Below, in pieces: positions 1 to 6,322 of a DNA stretch of 15,441 nt. This DNA comes from Lachnospiraceae bacterium UBA3814 (lineage in GTDB: Bacteria; Bacillota; Clostridia; Lachnospirales; Lachnospiraceae): the NCBI GenBank assembly GCA_002368575.1, contig DFEA01000093.1, positions 1 through 15,441 of the forward strand, read 5' to 3'. Below the pieces are notes generated by a model that saw only the letters and a list, made by a program, of their open reading frames with translations, was not told the DNA's origin and searched no databases. The position numbers were made by a program, and so were the translations under genes. Each line of letters opens with the position of its first letter. The first letter of the stretch is position 1.

Positions 1-156
1 GTTGAAAGGTTTTCTATAAAAATCGCTTTTCGTTAAGTGAGTTGCGCAAAAGCTCAGATCCGGACTTTTTATGATCTGCATATCCTGCCGGGGTTATGAG
101 GGTATTAAGCGATTATTAAGCGATTGCCCTGAAATATTGCCCTACAATATTTCAAA
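1..156. other. Left-edge non-coding stretch, no gene recognised
   Basis: No gene is supported here. Frame +1 is open from base 1 for only 11 codons before a TAA at 34-36, and frames +2 and +3 stop even sooner. A gene ending just inside the left edge is possible but cannot be identified. A short inverted repeat is present (CAGATC at 55-60, GATCTG at 73-78, 12-nt spacer) without a following T-run, so it is not a convincing terminator. The right half of the stretch holds tandem repeats listed separately. Confidence 0.5.
104..151. repeat. Two adjacent short tandem repeats upstream of rpmE
   Basis: ATTAAGCGATT occurs twice, exactly, in tandem (104-114 and 115-125). It is immediately followed by a 13-bp imperfect tandem pair, GCCCTGAAATATT (126-138) and GCCCTACAATATT (139-151), with two mismatches. 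They lie just upstream of the probable rpmE promoter. They could be regulator binding sites or simple slippage products; function is unknown. Confidence 0.6.
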
Positions 157-178
157 TTATCCTTGCATAGAAGGATAA
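157..178. promoter_or_regulatory. Perfect dyad over the rpmE -35, candidate operator
   Basis: TTATCCTT (157-164) and AAGGATAA (171-178) form a perfect 8-bp-arm inverted repeat with a 6-nt spacer. It covers the proposed -35 hexamer at 163-168. Because it lies upstream of the expected transcription start it would act on DNA, not as an RNA hairpin. That is the geometry of a repressor site. I do not recognise the motif as belonging to a named regulator. Confidence 0.45.
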
Positions 179-191
179 GCTGTGATACAAT
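163..191 (+). promoter_or_regulatory. Probable sigma-A promoter of rpmE
   Basis: TTGCAT (163-168) is separated by exactly 17 bp from TACAAT (186-191), which is preceded by TGA at 183-185, giving an extended -10 (TGN). Transcription would start near 198, leaving a leader of about 64 nt before the rpmE start codon. Confidence 0.6.
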
Positions 192-261
192 GCAATAGCT
201 GTCTAATTCCATGTATTGTAATTATAGTACTCATAAGTAATAAAATAGAGAGGTGAAAGTC

Positions 262-468
262 ATGAAGGAAGGAATACATCCTAAATATTATCAGGCTAAC
301 GTGACCTGTAACTGCGGTAATACCTTTGTCGTAGGTTCCACCAAGCCGGAGATACACGTTGAGATCTGTTCCAAATGCCATTCGTTCTATACCGGACAGC
401 AGAAATCAGCGAGGGTAGACGGACGTATTGAGAAGTTCAACAGAAAATACGGTGTGGAAAGTAAATAA
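262..468 (+). CDS. rpmE: 50S ribosomal protein L31, zinc-binding type
   Basis: Ribosomal protein bL31, a small protein of the large subunit that bridges to the 30S head. The 68-residue product begins MKEGIHPKYY, the usual start of this family, and has the usual length. Cys16 and Cys18 (CxC) with Cys36 and Cys39 (CxxC) make the four-cysteine zinc site, so this is the zinc-containing (C+) form rather than the zinc-free paralogue normally induced by Zur. The start is ATG 262, not the in-frame GTG at 253: that GTG is part of the ribosome binding site GAGAGGTG (248-255), which lies 6-8 nt before ATG 262. The gene is flanked by its own promoter and a strong terminator, and precedes yqhQ-prmC-prfA. 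Confidence 0.97.
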   Translation: MKEGIHPKYYQANVTCNCGNTFVVGSTKPEIHVEICSKCHSFYTGQQKSARVDGRIEKFNRKYGVESK

Positions 469-477
469 AGAACAGAC

Positions 478-504
478 AGGGGTGAGTCGATCACCCCTTT
501 TTTT
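478..504 (+). terminator. Rho-independent terminator after rpmE
   Basis: Perfect 8-bp stem AGGGGTGA (478-485) / TCACCCCT (491-498), 5-nt loop, then a run of seven T (498-504). It starts 10 nt after the rpmE stop. Some readthrough into yqhQ is likely, since no clear promoter is visible between 505 and 550. Confidence 0.9.
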
Positions 505-514
505 CGCATAAAAA

Positions 515-533
515 GTTACCCGCGGATGGTAAC
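515..533 (+). promoter_or_regulatory. Short inverted repeat just upstream of yqhQ
   Basis: GTTACC (515-520) and GGTAAC (528-533) with a 7-nt spacer, ending 5 nt before the ribosome binding site of yqhQ. It could be a small operator or a hairpin affecting translation of yqhQ. Six-base arms can occur by chance, so this is weak. Confidence 0.25.
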
Positions 534-550
534 CATAAAAGGTGATACAA

Positions 551-1567
551 ATGGCACGAAGAAGACGGGACAGAGGTGAACGCACAGCCTGCGGGACTCA
601 TTACAGCGGCATAGGCGGGCAGGCTGTTATCGAGGGTGTGATGATGAAAAATAAGGACCGGTATGCCGTTGCGGTCCGCACTCCCGAGAAGGATATCAAT
701 ATCTCCATTGAGGAATATGCTCCCTTCGCTCCGGACAACCGGATAACAAGGCTTCCCTTTATCAGAGGAGTGTTTTCCTTTATAGATTCCCTGATAATAG
801 GAATAAGGACCCTTAATTATTCTGCTTCCTTCTATGAGGAGGAGGATGTACGCTTAAAGCGCCGTCAGAAGAAACGGCCCCTCGACAGATTATTCGGAGA
901 AAACGCGGAAAAGGTGGTCTCCTCACTCACCGTCTTTTTTTCGATAATATTTGCGGCAGGGCTGTTTATGCTCCTTCCCTACTACCTTTCCACCCTTCTT
1001 AAAAAATGGATCGTGTCGGAGCTTGTGATCTCTCTCTGCGAGGGGCTTTTCAGGATAATCATTTTTATCGGGTATCTTCTGGCCATATCTCTTATGGAGG
1101 ATATAAGGCGTACCTTTATGTATCACGGTGCCGAGCATAAATGCATAAACTGTATCGAGACCGGAAACGAACTGACCGTTGAAAATGTCATGGCTGCCTC
1201 AAGGCAGCACAAGCGCTGCGGGACCAGCTTTATGTTTCTGGTCGTCTTCGTAAGCATCATCCTCTTTATGTTCATACGGGTGGAGGAGCCTGTACTCAGG
1301 GTCGTTATACGGATCCTCCTGATCCCGGTAATAGCCGGTATCTCCTATGAGATAATAAGGCTCGCCGGCAGGAGCAACAATATATTCGTGAGGATAATCT
1401 CCGCTCCCGGTCTTATGCTTCAGAAGCTCACTACAAGAGAGCCGGATGCGGAAATGGCTGAGGTCGCCATAGCCTCTGTCGAGGCGGTCTTTGACTGGAG
1501 GGCATATCTTCTTTCCGAGTTCAGCAAGGTCGTCCCCTACGAGGAAGAAAAGGATTATTATGCATAA
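551..1567 (+). CDS. yqhQ: DUF1385 family membrane protein (YqhQ-like)
   Basis: A 338-residue member of the DUF1385 (YqhQ) family, whose biochemical role is not established. Family landmarks visible are GGQAVIEGVMM at residues 22-32, GAEHKCINCIE at 193-203 and RQHKRCGTSFM at 218-228. The conserved His and Cys residues suggest a metal site. Hydrophobic segments lie at about 123-148, 158-181, 226-242 and 250-267, so it is an integral membrane protein with a soluble N-terminal part. The start is ATG 551, preceded by AAAGGTGAT (538-546); an in-frame GTG at 542 lies inside that ribosome binding site. The 3' end overlaps prmC by 8 nt, which suggests translational coupling. The position between rpmE and prmC-prfA is common in Clostridia and hints at a link to translation or cell envelope housekeeping, but that is inference. 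Confidence 0.9.
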   Translation: MARRRRDRGERTACGTHYSGIGGQAVIEGVMMKNKDRYAVAVRTPEKDINISIEEYAPFAPDNRITRLPFIRGVFSFIDSLIIGIRTLNYSASFYEEEDVRLKRRQKKRPLDRLFGENAEKVVSSLTVFFSIIFAAGLFMLLPYYLSTLLKKWIVSELVISLCEGLFRIIIFIGYLLAISLMEDIRRTFMYHGAEHKCINCIETGNELTVENVMAASRQHKRCGTSFMFLVVFVSIILFMFIRVEEPVLRVVIRILLIPVIAGISYEIIRLAGRSNNIFVRIISAPGLMLQKLTTREPDAEMAEVAIASVEAVFDWRAYLLSEFSKVVPYEEEKDYYA

Positions 1568-2429
1568 TGTAAGGGCTCTTTACGATAATGCCGCAGGCAG
1601 GCTTACCGAAGCCGGCATTGAAAAAAGGGAGGCCTCTATAGAAGCAGGGCTCCTTATTGAGCATGTCTTCGGCTTTGACAGGAGCTTTCTGTACGCTCAC
1701 GGTGACGAGGAGCTGTCACGTCAGGCCATCGATAAGCTCCCGTATTTTGAGGAGCTTCTCGTAAAGCGCCTTTCGCGTTTTCCTCTTCAGCAGCTCACCC
1801 ATAGCCAGTCCTTTATGGGTCTTGACTTTTATGTGGATGAAAATGTACTTATACCCAGGCAGGACACCGAATTCCTCGTGGAGGAGGCGATGATAGAGCT
1901 TCAGGACGGCATGAGCGTACTGGATCTGTGTACGGGAAGCGGCTGCATCATCATAAGCCTTATGAAGTATAAAAACGATATAGAGGGCGTGGCATCGGAT
2001 ATCTCAGGTGAGGCTCTTGAGGTTTGCAGACAGAACGCGGAAAGGCACGGGCTTTCCGACAGGCTTGAGCTCATAAAGAGCGACCTGTTTGAGGGACTTT
2101 CAGAGAACCGCCTCTTTGACGCGGTTATTTCAAACCCTCCCTATATAAAGACCTCTGTAATAAAGGAGCTCAGTCCAGAGGTAAGGGATCACGATCCCTT
2201 CTTAGCCCTTAACGGGCATGAGGACGGACTGTATTTTTACAGAAGGATCATACCGGAGGCAAAGAAGCATCTTAAGCTCTCGGGGCTCTTAATGCTTGAG
2301 ATCGGGGCCGACCAGGGAGAGGAGGTCGCAGGGCTCCTTTATGAGGAGGGCTACAGCGGTATAGAGATAAAAAAGGATTATTCCTCAAACGACAGGGTAG
2401 TTAAAGCAAGGAGGGCTGTAAATGTTTGA
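1560..2429 (+). CDS. prmC: Peptide chain release factor N5-glutamine methyltransferase
   Basis: PrmC (HemK) uses S-adenosylmethionine to methylate the glutamine of the GGQ motif in release factors RF1 and RF2, which speeds peptide release. The 289-residue product has the expected N-terminal helical substrate-binding domain (about 1-90), IPRQDTE at 98-104 (IPRPDTE in many homologues), the SAM-binding motif LDLCTGSGC at 121-129 and the catalytic NPPY at 192-195. ATG 1560 is chosen because AAGGA at 1550-1554 precedes it by 5 nt and the product then has normal length; the frame is open further upstream but only inside yqhQ. It overlaps yqhQ by 8 nt and prfA by 8 nt, so enzyme and substrate are co-translated from one message. 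Confidence 0.96.
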   Translation: MHNVRALYDNAAGRLTEAGIEKREASIEAGLLIEHVFGFDRSFLYAHGDEELSRQAIDKLPYFEELLVKRLSRFPLQQLTHSQSFMGLDFYVDENVLIPRQDTEFLVEEAMIELQDGMSVLDLCTGSGCIIISLMKYKNDIEGVASDISGEALEVCRQNAERHGLSDRLELIKSDLFEGLSENRLFDAVISNPPYIKTSVIKELSPEVRDHDPFLALNGHEDGLYFYRRIIPEAKKHLKLSGLLMLEIGADQGEEVAGLLYEEGYSGIEIKKDYSSNDRVVKARRAVNV

Positions 2430-3498
2430 CAGACTTGAGGATCTTATAATGAGATACGAGGACATAATGCAGGAGCTTTCCGAGCCCGGGATCTCAAACG
2501 ATCAGGCAAGGTTTAAAAGGCTTATGAAGGAGCAGAGCGATATCACTCCCATTGTTGAGGCCTATAAGGCTTATAAAAAGAATAAGCAGGACATAGACGA
2601 CTCTCTTTCCATGCTCGAGAATGAAAAGGACGAGGAGATGAGAGAGCTTCTGAAGGACGAGCTTTCAAGCGCCAGGAAAAATGTCGGGGAGCTTGAGGAA
2701 AAGCTTAAGATCCTTCTGCTCCCAAAGGATCCCAATGACGATAAGAACGTGATAGTGGAAATAAGGGCGGGCGCAGGCGGAGACGAGGCCGCGCTGTTCG
2801 CCGCAGAGATCTACCGTATGTATGTACACTATGCCGAGAGCCGGCACTGGAAAATAGAGACACTTGACTTTGACGAGATAGGCATCGGAGGCATGAAAAG
2901 TGTTACCTTTATGATCACCGGACAGGGTGCCTACTCCATCATGAAATACGAAAGCGGCGTTCACCGTGTCCAGCGCGTGCCTGAAACAGAGTCGGGAGGA
3001 CGTATACATACGTCGACCATCTCCGTGGCGGTGATGCCGGAGGCGGAGGATGTTGATGTTGAGATAGATGAAAAGGACATAAGGATCGATGTCATGCGTG
3101 CCTCCGGAAACGGCGGTCAGTGCGTCAACACCACGGATTCAGCCGTCAGGCTCACACACTATCCCACCGGCATAGTCATCTACTCCCAGACCGAAAAATC
3201 ACAGCTGCAGAACAAGGAAAAGGCCTTTGCGCTCCTGCGTACCAAGCTCTATGACCTTAAACAGCAGGAGGCCCATGATGCCGAGGCCGAGCTTAGAAAG
3301 AGCCAGATTGGGACCGGCGACCGCTCCGAGAAGATAAGGACCTATAATTTCCCTCAGGGAAGAGTGACCGACCACCGCATCAACCTAACTCTTTATAAGC
3401 TGGACAAGGTCATGAACGGGGATATCCAGGAGATCATTGATGCCTGCATTGCGGCGGACCAGGCCGCAAAGCTAGCGAAGCTCAACGAAAGTGCCTGA
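2422..3498 (+). CDS. prfA: Peptide chain release factor 1
   Basis: RF1 reads UAA and UAG in the ribosomal A site and triggers hydrolysis of peptidyl-tRNA. The 358-residue length is normal. The PxT codon-recognition motif is PET at residues 187-189, inside HRVQRVPETES; RF2 would have SPF there. The GGQ motif is at 231-233, and Gln233 is the residue modified by PrmC. GGQ is followed by Cys234 where many RF1 proteins have His; I believe this variant occurs in Clostridia. The gene has a strong ribosome binding site, AAGGAGGG (2408-2415), and its start codon lies inside the end of prmC. Its last 17 nt overlap the 3' end of mtnA on the other strand, with no good terminator right after the stop. Confidence 0.98.
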   Translation: MFDRLEDLIMRYEDIMQELSEPGISNDQARFKRLMKEQSDITPIVEAYKAYKKNKQDIDDSLSMLENEKDEEMRELLKDELSSARKNVGELEEKLKILLLPKDPNDDKNVIVEIRAGAGGDEAALFAAEIYRMYVHYAESRHWKIETLDFDEIGIGGMKSVTFMITGQGAYSIMKYESGVHRVQRVPETESGGRIHTSTISVAVMPEAEDVDVEIDEKDIRIDVMRASGNGGQCVNTTDSAVRLTHYPTGIVIYSQTEKSQLQNKEKAFALLRTKLYDLKQQEAHDAEAELRKSQIGTGDRSEKIRTYNFPQGRVTDHRINLTLYKLDKVMNGDIQEIIDACIAADQAAKLAKLNESA

Positions 3499-4531
3499 AA
3501 TCATAGGGGGGATAATATATTCCCCTTTCGGTTATTATGGCCGTTATAAGAGAATGGTCCGTAACATCAAAGGCGGGATTGTAAACCTTGATGTTTTCGG
3601 GAGCCATTCTTTTTTTGTACCACATTTCCGTCACCTCACTCTCAGGACGTTGTTCTATCCTTATCCCGTCTCCGGTAGGAGTATCCGCGTCTATGGTCGA
3701 GGAGGGTGCGCATACATAAAAGGGTATCTTATAGTAAGCCGCCAGCACCGCTACAGAGCTCGTGCCTATCTTGTTTGCGGTATCGCCGTTTGCGGCCACT
3801 CTGTCGCAGCCTACGAAGACCGCGTCGATAAGTCCCTCCTTCATTACCGCTCCTGCCATATTATCACACAGCAAGGTAACATCCAGCCCCGCCGATGAAA
3901 GCTCATAGGAGGTCAGCCTTGCCCCTTGCAGAAGAGGCCTTGTCTCATCACAGTAAACTCTTATGCTCATGCCCCTTTCATGTGCAAGGTACATGGGCGC
4001 AGTAGCCGTGCCGTATTTTGAGGTGGCAAGCTGTCCCGCGTTGCAGTGTGTCAGGACACCGCAGTCCTCCCTGATAAAGGACAACCCGTACTCTCCTATT
4101 CTCCTGCACATGGCGATATCCTCTTCCTTTATAAGAAGAGCCTCGTCATGCAGCCTTTGCAGAAGCTCCTCTACAGGCAGCCCCTTATTGTCCTCCACCA
4201 TCCCAAGCATCCTCCCAAGGGCCCAGGAAAGGTTTACGGCCGTAGGTCTTGCGCTGTTCAGGTAATCGCAGGCCTTTTTAAAGGCGTCCGAAAAATCCTC
4301 AACCCTGTCCTTAAGTGAATGCTCGGCGTAAGCATAGATCCCTATCGCGGCTGCCACACCTATAGCCGGGGCTCCCCTTACCTTGAGAAGATAGATCGCA
4401 TCCCAGATTTCCTTAAGCTCGGTGAGGTATAAAAGCTTCGTCTCATACGGGAGCCTTGTCTGGTCTATTATTACTAACGCCTTTTTCTCCTCGTCAAGAG
4501 CTACAGTTTCAATATCAAGTATATTACTCAT
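3482..4531 (-). CDS. mtnA: S-methyl-5-thioribose-1-phosphate isomerase
   Basis: MtnA converts 5-methylthioribose-1-phosphate to 5-methylthioribulose-1-phosphate in methionine salvage. The 349-residue product belongs to the eIF2B-alpha/MtnA fold family and carries the isomerase-specific residues: RGAPAIG at 53-59, THCNAG with the catalytic Cys163, and GCDRVAANGD with the catalytic Asp243. TANKIGT follows at 251-257. These rule out a plain eIF2B-like regulatory subunit. ATG 4531 is chosen because GGAGG (4536-4540) lies 4 nt before it; an in-frame GTG at 4552 would sit in a hairpin and has no ribosome binding site. The gene stands alone, with no other methionine salvage gene in the window, and converges with prfA with a 17-nt overlap. 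Confidence 0.95.
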   Translation of the reverse strand: MSNILDIETVALDEEKKALVIIDQTRLPYETKLLYLTELKEIWDAIYLLKVRGAPAIGVAAAIGIYAYAEHSLKDRVEDFSDAFKKACDYLNSARPTAVNLSWALGRMLGMVEDNKGLPVEELLQRLHDEALLIKEEDIAMCRRIGEYGLSFIREDCGVLTHCNAGQLATSKYGTATAPMYLAHERGMSIRVYCDETRPLLQGARLTSYELSSAGLDVTLLCDNMAGAVMKEGLIDAVFVGCDRVAANGDTANKIGTSSVAVLAAYYKIPFYVCAPSSTIDADTPTGDGIRIEQRPESEVTEMWYKKRMAPENIKVYNPAFDVTDHSLITAIITERGIYYPPYDFRHFR

Positions 4532-4546
4532 TCTGCCTCCATTTCG

Positions 4547-4576
4547 GTTCACCCTTCGGTGAACTGTTGTTTTTTT
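4547..4576 (+). terminator. Hairpin plus T-tract between mtnA and the zinc-ribbon gene
   Basis: GTTCACC (4547-4553), loop CTTC, GGTGAAC (4558-4564), then a T-rich tail ending in seven T (4570-4576). Read on the + strand it has the shape of an intrinsic terminator, although no + strand gene ends here. It could stop transcripts running past prfA antisense to mtnA. On the - strand the same dyad would form a hairpin in the mtnA leader, 6 nt upstream of its ribosome binding site. Confidence 0.5.
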
Positions 4577-4597
4577 ACAGTATTTTCACAGTATTTT
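4577..4597. repeat. Direct repeat pair in the mtnA/zinc-ribbon divergent region
   Basis: ACAGTATTTT occurs at 4577-4586 and 4588-4597, a period of 11 bp, about one helical turn. It sits between two divergent genes, just upstream of the -10 proposed for the zinc-ribbon gene. This arrangement would suit binding of a head-to-tail dimer such as an OmpR/PhoB-type response regulator, but no such protein is encoded in the window. Confidence 0.4.
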
Positions 4598-4607
4598 AAT
4601 AAAATTA

Positions 4608-4616
4608 TGCTATACT
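4608..4616 (+). promoter_or_regulatory. Extended -10 promoter of the zinc-ribbon membrane gene
   Basis: TGC followed by TATACT (4611-4616) is a good extended -10 element. The -35 is poor: TTCACA at 4585-4590 would need a 20-bp spacer, so the extended -10 or an activator at the overlapping direct repeat may compensate. The start would be near 4623, giving a leader of about 20 nt with GGAGGTG before the ATG. Confidence 0.45.
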
Positions 4617-4643
4617 CAGGTTTATAGAAAACGGAGGTGTCTC

Positions 4644-5051
4644 ATGCTTCAGGATCTTAAATACAAGTTCGCACGTTTTATGTCGGGACGGTACGGAATG
4701 GATCAGTTCTCCCGCTTCCTGGGATTTCTCGGGTTCGTTTTCATCGTTATCGGAATGCTGTCAAAAAAGGGGATCTTTACCTCCATAACCCTGCTTATAC
4801 TTATATATCTGTATTTCAGGATGTTCTCCCGGAATATCAATAAGCGATATATGGAAAACCAGAGGTTCCTTGAGCTGACCGCAAAAGCCCGGAATTATTT
4901 CCAAAAGATCAGGTACAGGCTTTCAGATCTCAGGACTCATCACATCTATACCTGTCCCTCCTGCAGACAGAAGATCCGCATCCCGCGCGGAAAGGGAAGG
5001 ATAGAGATCTCCTGTCCGAAATGCAGTACAAAATTCATAAAGAACTCGTAA
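4644..5051 (+). CDS. Small membrane protein with C-terminal zinc ribbon
   Basis: A 135-residue protein I do not recognise as a named family. Two hydrophobic segments (about 24-39 and 44-59), separated by the short turn SKKG, form a likely helical hairpin in the membrane. A basic region of about 40 residues follows, then Cys104-x2-Cys107 and Cys124-x2-Cys127, a classic zinc-ribbon spacing. Both ends of the polypeptide would be cytoplasmic by the positive-inside rule. A good ribosome binding site, GGAGGTG, precedes ATG 4644. The gene has its own promoter and terminator and is therefore probably a single-gene unit. The zinc ribbon could bind nucleic acid or a protein partner, but nothing in the context decides this. 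Confidence 0.8.
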   Translation: MLQDLKYKFARFMSGRYGMDQFSRFLGFLGFVFIVIGMLSKKGIFTSITLLILIYLYFRMFSRNINKRYMENQRFLELTAKARNYFQKIRYRLSDLRTHHIYTCPSCRQKIRIPRGKGRIEISCPKCSTKFIKNS

Positions 5052-5053
5052 CG

Positions 5054-5083
5054 AAACAGTTCACCTTATGGTGAACTGTTTTT
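5054..5083 (+). terminator. Terminator shared by the zinc-ribbon gene and the DHHW gene
   Basis: A perfect 12-bp stem, AAACAGTTCACC (5054-5065) / GGTGAACTGTTT (5070-5081), with a 4-nt loop, followed on the + strand by T to 5083. On the - strand the T-run is shorter (GTTTCG), but the stem is the same, so it can serve both convergent genes. The core GTTCACC...GGTGAACTGTT also occurs at 4547-4568. Confidence 0.85.
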
Positions 5084-5093
5084 CCGTAACTTC

Positions 5094-6263
5094 TCAATCA
5101 AGCTGATAATCAAAGTAGTCCGGATCGTAGGAGGTACTGAAGTCATAAAACATTACCACAGCATCCGGGGCTGCCTCCTCTATGAAATCAGCGGTAAGAT
5201 ATCCCTCCTTGGACCTCACATGCTGAAAGGAAATGTCCATAAAGGGGCATACCGCCTTGCCGAAGGAATCGGAGACCACCAGGATACTCTTATCATTATG
5301 GGAATTCAGGTTTATGTAATCACCCTGAGAGTCTTCCAGAACCATGTCATAGGTGGAACGGTTGTTAAGATCGTTCATCACCCTGTTTAAGTCCTTTTCC
5401 TTAAGAGAGGCGGTCTTTACCAGCAGTCCCTTGTATTCTCCCTCATCCTCGCCGTCCGCCGAGATAAGATGGGTTTCAAACTGAGGAATGATAAGGTCGA
5501 AGTCGTCGACCCCTCCGAAAAACCTTCCCGTCCTCTGTCCCCTTGAACCAAGATGCCATTTCCTGTAGGTCTTTATTTTGTAATTGCTTAAGTCCCTTAC
5601 CTTCGGGTCTATCTCACAGTCAAGCTCCTCCTCCAGGATGTCCGCAAATTTACTGTAGGCATAGAATCCCATTCTCGTATTCCAGTGATGATCCGTCCGG
5701 TACATCATGTCATAGGCATCTATCCCGTCGGCATACAGCTCGTCCCTGAAATCTATGACCCTGACCCCTCCTCTTCGGAGAGCCATGGCTATCCTGTCAA
5801 AGTTTTCATTTCCGTAATCGTATATCCCCTCCGGAAGCTCCGGGTCATATTTACAGGAGGTATTCGGGGTTATGGCATATATGAAGACGATCCCCCTTTC
5901 CTCCAGATAATTCTTAAGCCTTATCACGTTATCGGTATTATTTTTTATCAGCTCCTCCTCAAAGGGCTCGCAGGTCACCGTAAGATAACCGTTATCAAGC
6001 TTTACCACCCTGTTCATCTCATGCTGCCCCATAAGATTGCGCATAAGCCCGTTAAGGTTGATAAACTCCGGCTTCATGAAAAAAGACGCCGCAAAATCGG
6101 ATTCGAACCTGCTTCCAAGCTCCGAGGTCCACTCTATGGTATCGGGAAGATCATTGATATAAAAATCCATGACCTTAAGATAGCTTTTTGCCCCAATAAG
6201 AAGGACGAAAAGAATGAAGCCGGTTATCAATATTACCGCAGAAAGCTTTTTTGTATCCTTCAT
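5094..6263 (-). CDS. DHHW-motif SGNH-like protein (AlgX/AlgJ-like), polysaccharide acetylation partner
   Basis: A 389-residue protein with a single N-terminal membrane anchor (about residues 8-25) and an extracytoplasmic domain. It contains a literal DHHW at 191-194 (TDHHWNT) and SDSFG at 331-335, with Ser333 the likely nucleophile. These match the Asp-His and Ser blocks of the AlgJ/AlgX SGNH fold. Proteins of this type take acetyl groups exported by an MBOAT partner and transfer them to a surface polysaccharide. ATG 6263 is preferred over the in-frame GTG at 6284 because GGGAGG lies just ahead of it. It follows the MBOAT gene by 59 nt and is the last gene of the operon before the shared terminator. 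The polymer that is acetylated is not identifiable from this window, which has no glycosyltransferases. Confidence 0.85.
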   Translation of the reverse strand: MKDTKKLSAVILITGFILFVLLIGAKSYLKVMDFYINDLPDTIEWTSELGSRFESDFAASFFMKPEFINLNGLMRNLMGQHEMNRVVKLDNGYLTVTCEPFEEELIKNNTDNVIRLKNYLEERGIVFIYAITPNTSCKYDPELPEGIYDYGNENFDRIAMALRRGGVRVIDFRDELYADGIDAYDMMYRTDHHWNTRMGFYAYSKFADILEEELDCEIDPKVRDLSNYKIKTYRKWHLGSRGQRTGRFFGGVDDFDLIIPQFETHLISADGEDEGEYKGLLVKTASLKEKDLNRVMNDLNNRSTYDMVLEDSQGDYINLNSHNDKSILVVSDSFGKAVCPFMDISFQHVRSKEGYLTADFIEEAAPDAVVMFYDFSTSYDPDYFDYQLD

Positions 6264-6322
6264 CACACTTCCTCCCGGATGCACGGGGATAAAGACCCAA
6301 ACTGCCGGATTCCCGTAAGCTT

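Noticed and set aside
1..36. Eleven open codons at the left edge as the end of an upstream gene such as rho
   Set aside because: The short peptide does not resemble the Rho C-terminus and is too short to support any call.
253..261. GTG 253 as the rpmE start
   Set aside because: This GTG is part of the ribosome binding site GAGAGGTG, and ATG 262 gives the conserved MKEGIHP start.
157..381. Open frame on the - strand across the rpmE promoter and 5' half
   Set aside because: It covers promoter elements and the conserved rpmE coding region, and has no family features.
3107..3130. GGQ followed by Cys in RF1 as an anomaly
   Set aside because: The GGQ itself and the flanking NTTDSAVRLTH are intact, and I believe Cys at this position is a common clostridial variant.
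3505..3526. Hairpin AGGGGG / TCCCCT after prfA as a terminator
   Set aside because: It has only 6 bp including a G-U pair, a 10-nt loop and a tail of three T, and it lies inside mtnA coding sequence. It is too weak to list as a terminator.
4532..4552. GTG 4552 as the mtnA start
   Set aside because: It lies in an inverted repeat without a ribosome binding site, whereas GGAGG is correctly placed before ATG 4531.
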